Position numbers and translations under genes: made by a program. Under the pieces are notes generated by a model. It was given only the letters and a program-made list of their open reading frames with translations. It did not search any database and was not told the origin of the DNA. Source: Paraburkholderia phenoliruptrix (lineage in GTDB: Bacteria; Pseudomonadota; Gammaproteobacteria; Burkholderiales; Burkholderiaceae). Taken from it: a stretch of DNA of 64,000 bases. Below are positions 1 to 7,841 of the stretch, piece by piece (position 1 is the stretch's first letter; the number at the start of each line of letters is the position of its first letter). The stretch lies in contig NZ_JAEUAV010000022.1 of assembly GCF_019511605.1 (NCBI RefSeq), positions 1 to 64,000 on the forward strand, given 5' to 3'.

Positions 1-349
1 GGCTGTGCCGGGGTGGGCTCTGCCGGGGTGTGATGTGCCGGGGTTTGCGTTGCATAGGCGTGCGCTGCCGGGGTACGCCCGGTCGCGGTGTGCTCTGCAG
101 TGGTCGGCGCTGACGCGGTATGCGCTACCGATGCCTGCGCCGCCGGGTCCGACGCTGTCGCGGCCGGCACCTTCGAAGTGCGCGCGGCCTGAGTGGTCGC
201 GGCGAAGCCTGCGCCTGCGGTGCCGCAGGCCGCGTCACCACCAATCAAATCAACACCACTTGCCCCCTCAAGCGGCGCAGCCGACGCCTTGCCGGCCTCG
301 AGCCGATCAGCGTCGGCCAGCGGCGCGCCGCACGGGTTGGCGGGCACAC
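1..349. repeat. Non-coding stretch with degenerate TGCCGGGGT repeats
   Basis: The first ~110 bases repeat a degenerate unit built on TGCCGGGGTGTG or TGCCGGGGT, spaced about 12-25 bases apart. All overlapping reading frames give Arg/Ala/Pro-rich translations without family features, so I see no gene here. It lies downstream of the stop codon of the DUF1992 gene. Confidence 0.5.
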
Positions 350-796
350 TCACGGCGTCCTCGCAGCGGCGGGTTGTACGTCCGACGCCGCGAAGCCGGC
401 GCCGTCTGCCACAGACGCCACTGCGTTCGACGTACGCTCCGAAAGTCGCTCAGCAATCCGGCGGCAATACTCATGTGGCAGCACCAATGCGCCGCCACGC
501 AGCGATTCCAGCGCCATGTCCAACGCCAGCATGCGAGCCTGTAGGCGGCAGCGGGTGTCCTTGTCGCTCACGGCATTCAGCTCGGTCTGGAGGTCGCGCA
601 GCGCGCGCAACTGCTCGAGCGCAGGTGGCACAAAGCCGGCATTTTTCAGGATCCGGTTAGCAACGCGCACTTCTTTAGGGACCAATGCATCTTCGTCCAG
701 GTTAAGCGGTGCGCCGGCGCCGGGCAAATCGTCGAGCTCGCCGCGCGCGGCTGCGGCGGCAATACGCTGTTCGACTAACGCATCAAGCAATCTCAT
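350..796 (-). CDS. DUF1992 (DnaJ-C28-like conserved domain) protein
   Basis: This 148-residue protein opens with MRLLDALVEQRIAAAAARGE and continues through GELDDLPGAGAPL and the NRILKNAGFVPP block, the hallmark of DUF1992 (the domain of the DnaJ homologue subfamily C member 28). The frame is open up to 1093, but the family N-terminus begins at the ATG at 796, so that start was chosen. The biochemical role of the family is unknown. The C-terminal ~25 residues are Ala-rich and look unstructured. It reads away from the thpR-like gene with 376 bases between them, so it is probably transcribed alone. Confidence 0.85.
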   Translation of the reverse strand: MRLLDALVEQRIAAAAARGELDDLPGAGAPLNLDEDALVPKEVRVANRILKNAGFVPPALEQLRALRDLQTELNAVSDKDTRCRLQARMLALDMALESLRGGALVLPHEYCRRIAERLSERTSNAVASVADGAGFAASDVQPAAARTP

Positions 797-1172
797 CTGC
801 AATCCACTACGTTGCGGCCCAAGCATTCTATCAGGGTGCGCACAGGGGCTCCTCGGGACTGGGCCGGCTCTTTTGCCCCTCTGCAGATTCAGCCGGTAAC
901 ACCATATTGAGGCGGCCGCCGTGGGCGCGGGCAAGTGAGCAGTCGGTTCCGGACCGCGCGAATATCGCACGGGGCGCGCCATGCCCCCGACGAGCCCCAG
1001 CTGTCTTGCGGTCGCTTCGGGGACTGCTCGACGTTGGCCGTAGCGGAAAGCGCACCGTACACTTGATAAGAAGCGTGGCAGCGCCTGGGTCATTGCCGCC
1101 CTGCGCCCGCCCTCGCGGTGCGGTCACCCGATCACAGAAGCAGGAAGGCAGCAAATCGCGCACAGCGGTGCG
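797..1172. other. Intergenic region, no gene recognised
   Basis: A 376-base gap between two minus-strand genes. Overlapping frames give only low-complexity Arg/Ala/Pro translations. The promoter of the DUF1992 gene must lie here, but no clear -35/-10 pair stands out. Confidence 0.4.
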
Positions 1173-1778
1173 CTACGGCTCGGCACCTTCAAGCGGCCAG
1201 CGGGCGAGCACGATATGCCTGGTGCGCCCCAGCAGGCTGTGTATCAGCGCAAACCCACGCACGTTCCAGCAAACCGGCTCGACCGGGCTCGCGGCGACCC
1301 ATGGCAAACCGTAAGCCAACGTCACATGCGGCGTATAAGCGACTGCCGGGGAAGTCGCATGACTTTCAATGCCGCAGTCCCGCAACGCGTTCTGCAACGA
1401 ATCATGCAGCGCATGCAGACCGACGACGCCGTCGGACCCGGTGAGGACCAAAGGCCCCGGCCGTGGCTTCGAGGCGAAGCTAGCGACCGTGTCGAACTCG
1501 ACAGTAAACGGCGCCATGCGGATGGTAGCGGCGGCCTGCATCGCCGCGTCTACATGCGCCTGCGGCAGCCCGCCCGCGAAATTGCCGAGATGCCGCAGCG
1601 TGACGTGCAAACGACTGGCGGCAAGCGGCCGGCCGCGCGCGCGTGCTTCCCCGCAAAGCCGCTGCGCGAGCTTTGCTATACCGGCCGCCGTATTGGTGTC
1701 CGGAAAGACAGCGAAGAAAAGACCGTCTGTTGGGACGGGCGGCGCCTCCAGCCCGGGCAGCCAAAGTTGTTCAGGCAT
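1173..1778 (-). CDS. thpR: 2'-5' RNA ligase / RNA 2',3'-cyclic phosphodiesterase family
   Basis: The 201-residue product carries the two HxTx motifs that define the 2H phosphoesterase (LigT/ThpR) fold: HVTLRHLG near residue 58 and HVTLAYG near residue 150. These histidines act on 2'-5' or 2',3'-cyclic phosphodiester bonds in RNA; the natural substrate in bacteria is uncertain. The start MPEQLWLPG at 1778 is preceded by AGGAGC, a good ribosome binding site, so the upstream extension of the frame to 1826 is rejected. It diverges from the SOS-linked radical SAM gene, and the LexA box at 1919-1938 lies about 140 bases upstream of its start, so co-regulation is possible but unproven. Confidence 0.88.
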   Translation of the reverse strand: MPEQLWLPGLEAPPVPTDGLFFAVFPDTNTAAGIAKLAQRLCGEARARGRPLAASRLHVTLRHLGNFAGGLPQAHVDAAMQAAATIRMAPFTVEFDTVASFASKPRPGPLVLTGSDGVVGLHALHDSLQNALRDCGIESHATSPAVAYTPHVTLAYGLPWVAASPVEPVCWNVRGFALIHSLLGRTRHIVLARWPLEGAEP

Positions 1779-1891
1779 CTTGCTCCTGCATGTTGAACGC
1801 CGGCATCTACACGTTTCCTCCTTCACGTTGGATTCGCGTGCGGCGATTGGTTCGCATCAAAAACCGCACTGCCACACCTTCCAAAAAACAC

Positions 1892-1919
1892 TTGCGCTTC
1901 CCGACTGCCCACGTAGAAT
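1892..1919 (+). promoter_or_regulatory. Probable sigma-70 promoter of the radical SAM / UdgX operon
   Basis: TTGCGC at 1892-1897 and TAGAAT at 1914-1919 are separated by 16 bases. The predicted transcription start falls inside the LexA box that follows, the arrangement expected for a LexA-repressed promoter. Confidence 0.55.
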
Positions 1920-1938
1920 ACTGTACATCCATACAGTA
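1919..1938 (+). promoter_or_regulatory. LexA (SOS) box
   Basis: The 16-base core at 1921-1936 is CTGTACATCCATACAG, matching the LexA consensus CTGT-N8-ACAG exactly. The flanking TA on each side extends the palindrome to TACTGT...ACAGTA. It ends 11 bases before the GTG start at 1950 and overlaps the predicted -10 region, so bound LexA would block transcription of the downstream operon. Confidence 0.85.
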
Positions 1939-1949
1939 TTGGTGGCAAC

Positions 1950-3161
1950 GTGGAACTGCAAAAAAAGCTGGAGATTCTCGCAGACGCAGCAAAATACGAT
2001 GCATCCTGCGCAAGCAGCGGCGCGCCAAGGCGCGCGTCGCGCGGCACCGCAGGCTTGGGCGCGAGCACGGGGGCTGGAATCTGCCACAGCTTCACGCCAG
2101 ACGGGCGCTGCGTGTCGCTGCTTAAAATCCTGCTCACCAATTTCTGTCTGTACGACTGTCAGTATTGTGTGAACCGGCGCTCCAGCAACGTGCCTCGGGC
2201 ACGCTTCACGCCCGAGGAGGTCGTGGATCTCACGCTGGATTTTTATAGGCGCAACTACATTGACGGGCTGTTTCTTAGCTCCGGCATCATTCGTTCGTCG
2301 AACTACACGATGGAGCAACTGGTCCGGGTCGCGCAATCGCTGCGAGTCGATCATCAGTTCCGCGGCTACATTCATCTGAAAACCATTCCCGACGCAGATC
2401 CTGAACTGATCGCCCAAGCCGGCCGTTACGCGGACCGCTTGAGCGTCAACATTGAACTGCCGACCGAAACCAGCCTCGCGCGCCTTGCGCCGGAAAAGGA
2501 CGTGCGAACCATCAAGCTTGCCATGGGCTCGATTCGCCTCGCACAGGAGGAAGCGTTGAGCGATACCAAAGCCCCAAAATTCACGCCCGCGGGGCAAAGC
2601 ACGCAAATGATCGTCGGCGCAGATCAGACAAACGACAGCACGATCTTGCAGACAGCCGAAACGCTGTACGGCTCCTACAAACTGAAGCGCGTGTACTACT
2701 CGGCATTCAGTCCGATCCCGGACAGCCCTTCCGCCGTGCCGGGCGCAGCACCGCCGTTGCTGCGCGAACACCGGCTGTACCAGGCGGATTTTCTGCTGCG
2801 CGGTTACGGCTTTAGCGTCGGTGAGCTGTTCCAGGAACCAGGCAACCTGCCGCTCGACATGGATCCGAAACTGGCGTGGGCTCTCGCACATCGCGAGCAG
2901 TTTCCCGTCGATCTCAACCGCGCGCCGCTGCGCATGATTGCACGGGTGCCGGGTATCGGCATGCGTAACGCGAAGCGGCTGGTCGAACTGCGGCGCTCGC
3001 GGCGCGTGCGCTATGAAGACCTCGTGCGGCTGCGTTGTCCGCTGGAAAAAATCAAGCCGTTCGTGGTCACTCAGGACTATCGCGCGGCCCTGCATGATGC
3101 GCCGTCCGCACATCTGCGGCGGGTTTTGACGCCGCCATCGGTGCAGATGCAGTTGTGGTGA
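1950..3161 (+). CDS. Radical SAM protein of the putative DNA modification/repair family
   Basis: A 403-residue radical SAM protein. The cluster motif is C66-x3-C70-x2-C73 (CLYDCQYC), expected to bind a [4Fe-4S] cluster and S-adenosylmethionine. The N-terminus (KLEILADAAKYDASCASSG) and the tail with a helix-hairpin-helix-like VPGIGMRNAKRLVELR (from ~residue 335) match the family annotated as 'putative DNA modification/repair radical SAM protein', which typically sits next to a DUF4130/UdgX-type protein, as here. Its reaction is unknown. The start is a GTG, chosen because it gives the conserved N-terminus; no strong Shine-Dalgarno is visible. The LexA box directly upstream indicates SOS induction. 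The stop is 6 bases before the next gene. Confidence 0.9.
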   Translation: MELQKKLEILADAAKYDASCASSGAPRRASRGTAGLGASTGAGICHSFTPDGRCVSLLKILLTNFCLYDCQYCVNRRSSNVPRARFTPEEVVDLTLDFYRRNYIDGLFLSSGIIRSSNYTMEQLVRVAQSLRVDHQFRGYIHLKTIPDADPELIAQAGRYADRLSVNIELPTETSLARLAPEKDVRTIKLAMGSIRLAQEEALSDTKAPKFTPAGQSTQMIVGADQTNDSTILQTAETLYGSYKLKRVYYSAFSPIPDSPSAVPGAAPPLLREHRLYQADFLLRGYGFSVGELFQEPGNLPLDMDPKLAWALAHREQFPVDLNRAPLRMIARVPGIGMRNAKRLVELRRSRRVRYEDLVRLRCPLEKIKPFVVTQDYRAALHDAPSAHLRRVLTPPSVQMQLW

Positions 3162-3167
3162 CACGCC

Positions 3168-4640
3168 GTGCTTCGTAGCATCGAGATCAGCAACAACTTC
3201 GACGCATGGCGTGCCGCTTCACTGGCCGCGTTGGCTCAAGGCCTCGCGCCCGAGGCAATCGAGTGGCGCGTCAGCGAGGGCCCCGGTTCGAAGTCGCCAG
3301 TCGAGCAGGCTGCGTTCGACTATGGCGAGCACGTCGGCGTTGCGCACCCGGTGGCGGCGGCGCCCGCAGTCCACGTGTCGAAGGAATTGGCGGCGTTGCT
3401 GCGCGACGCAGCGCTTTATCGTGAGCCGCACCGCTGGGCGTTTCTGTACAAGGTGCTATGGCGTTGGCAACAGGGAGATCGAGCGGCCGCGTCGCCGGCC
3501 GATGAAGACGGCGCGCGGCTTTATCGCATGGCTAAATGCGTGCGCCGCGCGAAGCACGACATGATCGCGTATGTGCGCTTCCAGAAGAATGCGGACGCTT
3601 CGGTGCCTGAGTACATCGCGTGGTATGAGCCGGAACACGATGTCCTGGCTTGGGGTGCCGAACATTTCGCGCAACGCATGGGCCGTTCAACGTGGCTGAT
3701 CGCGACACCGCACGGCGCCGCATTCTGGGACGGCGCAGAGCTGCGTATCGACGATGACCGCGCGCTGCGTAACCCGCATCGGTGTGAGACGAATGACGAA
3801 GCGCAAGCCCTCTGGCTCGCCTATTACCGCAGCACGTTCAACCCGGCGCGCCTGAACGAGGCTGCGCTCGCGCAACACATGCCGGTGCGATTCTGGAAAG
3901 CGTTGCCGGAAGGACGGCTCATTCCCGGCATGATCAGCGAGGCACGCAGCGGCGCGCGGCGGCTCGCGCAAGCGAGCGCAGTGGCAGCATTCAACGGCAA
4001 GGCAATTTCTGTCGAAGCAGAAGTGGCGCAGCCGCTGCGCGAGCAGCCTTCTTCGTTGGATGCGTGCCGGCGTTGCGATTTGTGGCGAAACGCCACCCAG
4101 GCGGTGGGCGGCGTAGGCCCCCGCGACGCACGCATCATGGTGATCGGCGAGCAGCCCGGCGACCACGAAGATCTAAGCGGCCAGCCGTTCGTCGGCCCGG
4201 CCGGTCAACTGCTGAACACCGCGATTACGCAAGCCGGACTCACGCGCGAGCAGCTTTATCTGACCAACGCGGTCAAGCATTTTAAGTGGGAACCGCGCGG
4301 CAAGCGCCGGCTGCATAAGACGGCCGCCCAGCGCGAGATGCAAGCGTGTTCACATTGGCTCACGCAGGAACTGGAAACGGTTCGTCCGTCTGTGGTGGTC
4401 ACACTGGGCACAACGGCGCTCAATGCTTTGCTCGGCGAAAAGTCGAGCCTGCAGGATTATCTCCACGGTCCTTTTGAACTCGAGGGCGGCTGGGGCATTG
4501 CGACGTATCACCCTTCGTTTGCCTTACGGCAGCAAAGCGACGCCGCGCGCGACAAGGTGATGGCCGCAATCCGCAATGCGCTGAGCGAGGCACGCAAGCT
4601 CGCGCAATCCATATCGGGCGACCCAAGCGAAGTCCGGTAA
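3168..4640 (+). CDS. DUF4130 - UdgX-type uracil-DNA glycosylase fusion
   Basis: A 490-residue two-domain protein. Residues ~1-270 match the DUF4130 'probable DNA metabolism protein' family, including a YRMAKCVRRAKHDMIAYVRF block. Residues ~290-480 are a UdgX-type uracil-DNA glycosylase with GEQPGDHEDLSGQPFVGPAG (from 327) and the KRRLHK loop. H383 in that loop corresponds to the histidine that in characterised UdgX proteins attacks the abasic sugar and traps the enzyme covalently on DNA. In many genomes these are two separate genes; here they are fused. The start is a GTG 6 bases after the radical SAM stop, with no obvious ribosome binding site, suggesting translational coupling. It would share the SOS-controlled transcript. 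Confidence 0.9.
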   Translation: MLRSIEISNNFDAWRAASLAALAQGLAPEAIEWRVSEGPGSKSPVEQAAFDYGEHVGVAHPVAAAPAVHVSKELAALLRDAALYREPHRWAFLYKVLWRWQQGDRAAASPADEDGARLYRMAKCVRRAKHDMIAYVRFQKNADASVPEYIAWYEPEHDVLAWGAEHFAQRMGRSTWLIATPHGAAFWDGAELRIDDDRALRNPHRCETNDEAQALWLAYYRSTFNPARLNEAALAQHMPVRFWKALPEGRLIPGMISEARSGARRLAQASAVAAFNGKAISVEAEVAQPLREQPSSLDACRRCDLWRNATQAVGGVGPRDARIMVIGEQPGDHEDLSGQPFVGPAGQLLNTAITQAGLTREQLYLTNAVKHFKWEPRGKRRLHKTAAQREMQACSHWLTQELETVRPSVVVTLGTTALNALLGEKSSLQDYLHGPFELEGGWGIATYHPSFALRQQSDAARDKVMAAIRNALSEARKLAQSISGDPSEVR

Positions 4641-4756
4641 CCGTGGAGGTTATGTCGCAAGCCCTCCACGAAAAAATTTCTCAAGTCCCGCTCTCATCGG
4701 CCTCTCATCGACATAAACTCACAACCCGCACCTCAGCAAACCACCAGGCCACCTCA

Positions 4757-6085
4757 ATGAAAGACGACGTCGCGCGAGTCCCGCTTTCCACTGCATTCTG
4801 GTATTGGCTGAGGCTCGGCTTCATGAGCTTCGGCGGCCCGGCTGGGCAGATCGCGCTAATGCATCAGGAACTCGTCGAAAGAAAGCGCTGGATCTCCGAA
4901 AAGCGCTTCCTGCATGCGCTCAATTTCTGCATGGTGCTGCCGGGGCCCGAAGCGCAACAGCTCGCGACCTACATCGGCTGGCTCATGCATCGCACGTGGG
5001 GCGGCGTGATTGCGGGCGGATTGTTCGTGCTGCCATCGCTTTTCATTCTGATGGGCCTTTCGTGGGTCTACCTGGTGTTCGGCAGCGTGCCGGCCGTGGC
5101 CGGCGTGCTGTACGGCATCAAACCGGCCGTAACCGCGATTGTCGTGTTCGCCGCCTATCGCATTGGCTCGCGCGCGCTCAGGAACGCGTGGCTATGGGCC
5201 ATCGCCGCTGCAGCATTCATTGCGATCTTCGCCGTCAAAGTGCCCTTTCCGCTGATCGTCCTCGTGGCCGGCATCACGGGCTATGTCGGCGGCAAATATG
5301 CGCCGGGCACCTTTGCGATCGGCGGCAAGCATGATGCCGCCGCACAAGCTCATGCGCCCGCGCTGATCGACGACGACACCCCGGCGCCCCCCCACGCGTT
5401 CTTCACGTGGAAGCGCTTTTTTATCGTGCTGGCCGTGTTCGTCGCCCTGTGGCTCGCGGCAATCGGCACGTTGGCCGCGATCTTCGGACGCGAGGGCGCG
5501 CTCACGCAAATGGGCTGGTTTTTCACGAAGGCGGCGCTGCTCACGTTCGGCGGCGCGTATGCCGTCTTGCCCTACGTCTACCAGGGCGCGGTCGAACATC
5601 AGCACTGGCTGACGGGGCTGCAGATGATAGACGGGCTCGCGCTCGGCGAGACGACGCCGGGCCCCCTCATCATGGTGGTCGCCTTCGTCGGCTTTGTCGG
5701 CGGATGGACGAAAGCGATATTCGGCCCCGACGCGCTCGTGCTGTCCGCGGTGCTCGCCGCCACCATCGTCACGTTCTTCACGTTTCTGCCTTCGTTCATG
5801 TTCATTCTGCTTGGCGGCCCCTTTATCGAGACCACGCACGGCAATCTCAAGTTCACCGCGCCGCTCACGGCAATCACGGCGGCAGTGGTCGGCGTGATTG
5901 TGAATCTGGCCGTGTTTTTTGCGTTGCACGTGTTGTGGCCGCGGGGGTTGCAGGGCAGCTTCGACTGGCCGTCGCTCATCATCGGCCTCGCGGCCGGCAT
6001 TGCGCTGTTTCGCTTCAAGGCCGGCGTGATTCCCGTGGTGCTGGTGTGCGGCGCGATAGGGCTCGCGTACCGGCTGCTGGTGTGA
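4757..6085 (+). CDS. chrA: Chromate transporter, ChrA family
   Basis: A 442-residue inner-membrane protein with two homologous CHR halves. The first carries FMSFGGPAGQIALMH and the PGP of VLPGPEAQQLA; the second carries LTFGGAYAVLPYV and GETTPGPLIMV. About ten hydrophobic segments are visible. Long-chain ChrA proteins expel chromate from the cytoplasm. The frame is open from a GTG at 4643, just after the UdgX stop, but the family N-terminus starts near the ATG at 4757 (MKDDVARVPLSTAFWYWLRLG), which was chosen. It follows the DNA-repair pair on the same strand with 116 bases between, so it may have its own promoter. No chrB-type regulator is present. Confidence 0.9.
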   Translation: MKDDVARVPLSTAFWYWLRLGFMSFGGPAGQIALMHQELVERKRWISEKRFLHALNFCMVLPGPEAQQLATYIGWLMHRTWGGVIAGGLFVLPSLFILMGLSWVYLVFGSVPAVAGVLYGIKPAVTAIVVFAAYRIGSRALRNAWLWAIAAAAFIAIFAVKVPFPLIVLVAGITGYVGGKYAPGTFAIGGKHDAAAQAHAPALIDDDTPAPPHAFFTWKRFFIVLAVFVALWLAAIGTLAAIFGREGALTQMGWFFTKAALLTFGGAYAVLPYVYQGAVEHQHWLTGLQMIDGLALGETTPGPLIMVVAFVGFVGGWTKAIFGPDALVLSAVLAATIVTFFTFLPSFMFILLGGPFIETTHGNLKFTAPLTAITAAVVGVIVNLAVFFALHVLWPRGLQGSFDWPSLIIGLAAGIALFRFKAGVIPVVLVCGAIGLAYRLLV

Positions 6086-6133
6086 TGAGACGCGTGCGGC
6101 ATGGGGACATGGCGGCATGCCGTGACGGCGTAG

Positions 6134-6994
6134 TCAGGTAGCAGCCACCAGCAACTCCTCGGCATTGTTCGGCGGGCGCAAGCCGTCGCTTCTATGCGCG
6201 AAGTAGCGCCGCGTGAGGTCGGCGGCCGAAACATGCCGGGCCTGCGCGAACCCGGCTTCGCGGGCAAGGGCGAGCATCTGCGCCGGCGTGAAGAAACTGA
6301 CGAACGGCGTGCCGCTGGCGCGCGCGCCCTTCTCCGCCATTTCCAGTCCGGGGCGCACCTCCGGGTCGGCCATTTCCAATGGGAGTAAGAAGGTCATTGC
6401 AAACGTCGACCCACGTGCAAAGGCCGCGACCTCGCGCAGCGTGGCTGCGTTTGCCTCGCGTGTCAGATACATGCTCACGCCAGTGGAAACGACCACGGCC
6501 GGCTTTCTGCTGTCAAAGCCTTGTTCCACCAGCCGGTCACGCCACGCCTCGCCGGCCTCGAAATCCACCGGCACGAATCGCAGCCAGGGTGCAATGCCGA
6601 AACCCAGTTCCATGAGGCGCTGGCGCTTCCACGCCTGCGGCGCCGGTTGGTCGATTTCGAACACGGCGAGGCGCGAGGCAAGCTCCGGCCTGCGTTGTGC
6701 GAAGCTGTCAAGGCCCGCGCCAAGAATCACGTACTGGTCGATGCCGCGCGCGGCCTCGTCGGCGAGCAGGTCTTCGATGAAGCGTGCACGAGCCACGATC
6801 GACGCTCGAAACGCACGCGTGAACTGCACATCCATGTCGCCACGCTGGCGCCAGTCGTCGCCGGGAGCGAGCAGTTGCAGACCGATCGGATCTTCGAAAA
6901 CAGGCGGCGCGGCGTCGGCCTCCATGTGGAGCGCACGCCACAGGGCGACGCGAGCCGCGGTGCTGTCCGGTGCCAGTTTGCGTTCTTCGTTCAT
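6134..6994 (-). CDS. Class I SAM-dependent methyltransferase (TIGR00027/LCMT-like)
   Basis: A 286-residue protein of the leucine carboxyl methyltransferase-like family often annotated TIGR00027. It carries the SAM-binding motif YVILGAGLDSFAQRRPEL, an acidic FEIDQPAPQAWKRQRL motif II, and FVPVDFEAG and STGVSMYLT further on. The substrate is unknown for most members. The ATG at 6994 is preceded by AGGAGG at good spacing. It converges with chrA 48 bases away. Confidence 0.88.
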   Translation of the reverse strand: MNEERKLAPDSTAARVALWRALHMEADAAPPVFEDPIGLQLLAPGDDWRQRGDMDVQFTRAFRASIVARARFIEDLLADEAARGIDQYVILGAGLDSFAQRRPELASRLAVFEIDQPAPQAWKRQRLMELGFGIAPWLRFVPVDFEAGEAWRDRLVEQGFDSRKPAVVVSTGVSMYLTREANAATLREVAAFARGSTFAMTFLLPLEMADPEVRPGLEMAEKGARASGTPFVSFFTPAQMLALAREAGFAQARHVSAADLTRRYFAHRSDGLRPPNNAEELLVAAT

Positions 6995-7080
6995 GGGCGC
7001 CCTCCTCCTTGTGAGTCTCCAGGAATGCGGGAATGCTACGCTGCGGCGCCCCGCCCCGCCCCGTCACGCCGCCCGGCGTG

Positions 7081-7120
7081 CCTGGGTGCCTGGGTGCCTG
7101 GGTGCCTGGGTGCCTGGGTG
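7081..7120. repeat. Tandem octanucleotide repeat (CCTGGGTG)5
   Basis: Five perfect head-to-tail copies of CCTGGGTG fill this 40-base stretch upstream of the methyltransferase. Just after it, 7131-7150 carries GCGCTAA as a 7-base repeat that creates three overlapping AGCGCT palindromes. No coding function is apparent. Confidence 0.9.
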
Positions 7121-7289
7121 CCTGCGCGACAGCGCTAAGCGCTAAGCGCTGAACGCGACAAGCATCGAGCATAGCATCGGCATAGCGGTTGCATGCGCCG
7201 CCCGCGCCGCGCCACACATACACTCCAATACAGCAGCGTCTCTATGCGATCATCGTACAAACCAACCCCGACCCAACAGGGAGATCGCC

Positions 7290-7793
7290 ATGAACAGCAA
7301 ATGGTTTTCGAACTTCGCGAGTTATCTTTCGACGATGACCGGTCGCCCGGGCACCTTCGTCATCGCCGTTTCGCTGGTGGTCGTATGGGGTGTCACCGGA
7401 CCGTTCTTTCACTACAGCGACACGTGGCAGCTCGTGATCAACACTTCGACCACCATCGTCACGTTCCTGATGGTCTTTCTGATCCAGAACACGCAGAACC
7501 GCGACACCGCCGCGATGCAGATCAAGCTCGACGAGCTGATTCGCGCGCTGGAAGGCGCGCATAACGCGCTGCTCGATCTGGAGGAACTCGAAGAAAAAGA
7601 CTTGACACGTTTTCGCAAACAGTACGAAAACCTCGCGAAGGAAGCGCGCACTGCGCTGCGCGAAGGCGGCAGCGATACGGATTCGCCGTTCGTCGATCAT
7701 CGCGACATAGAAGACAACAAGCGCGATGACGACCAGCGGCGCGGCGGCAAACAAGCCTCTGACAAGCCGGCCACGCGCGAGGAGAAAAACTAG
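7290..7793 (+). CDS. Low-affinity iron permease (Fet4-like) family protein
   Basis: A 167-residue membrane protein. Two transmembrane segments lie at residues ~23-43 and ~50-72, the second ending in FLMVFLIQNTQNRDTAAMQIKLDELI, the signature of the Iron_permease family related to yeast Fet4. The C-terminal half is charged and probably cytoplasmic. Transport of iron has not been shown for bacterial members. The start has AGGGAG 8 bases upstream. It reads alone, convergent with the chemotaxis receptor gene. Confidence 0.85.
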   Translation: MNSKWFSNFASYLSTMTGRPGTFVIAVSLVVVWGVTGPFFHYSDTWQLVINTSTTIVTFLMVFLIQNTQNRDTAAMQIKLDELIRALEGAHNALLDLEELEEKDLTRFRKQYENLAKEARTALREGGSDTDSPFVDHRDIEDNKRDDDQRRGGKQASDKPATREEKN

Positions 7794-7841
7794 CGCAGGC
7801 TTCGCTTCGCAATCAGGCGCGGGGCCGGCGCGGCCGCGGCA

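Noticed and set aside
5..1093. Long overlapping open frames at the left edge on both strands
   Set aside because: Apart from the DUF1992 frame they have Arg/Ala/Pro-rich translations, no family motifs and no ribosome binding sites; they reflect high GC.
1857..3164. 435-codon minus-strand open frame opposite the radical SAM gene
   Set aside because: It is His/Arg-rich antisense of a clear radical SAM gene and covers the LexA-controlled promoter.
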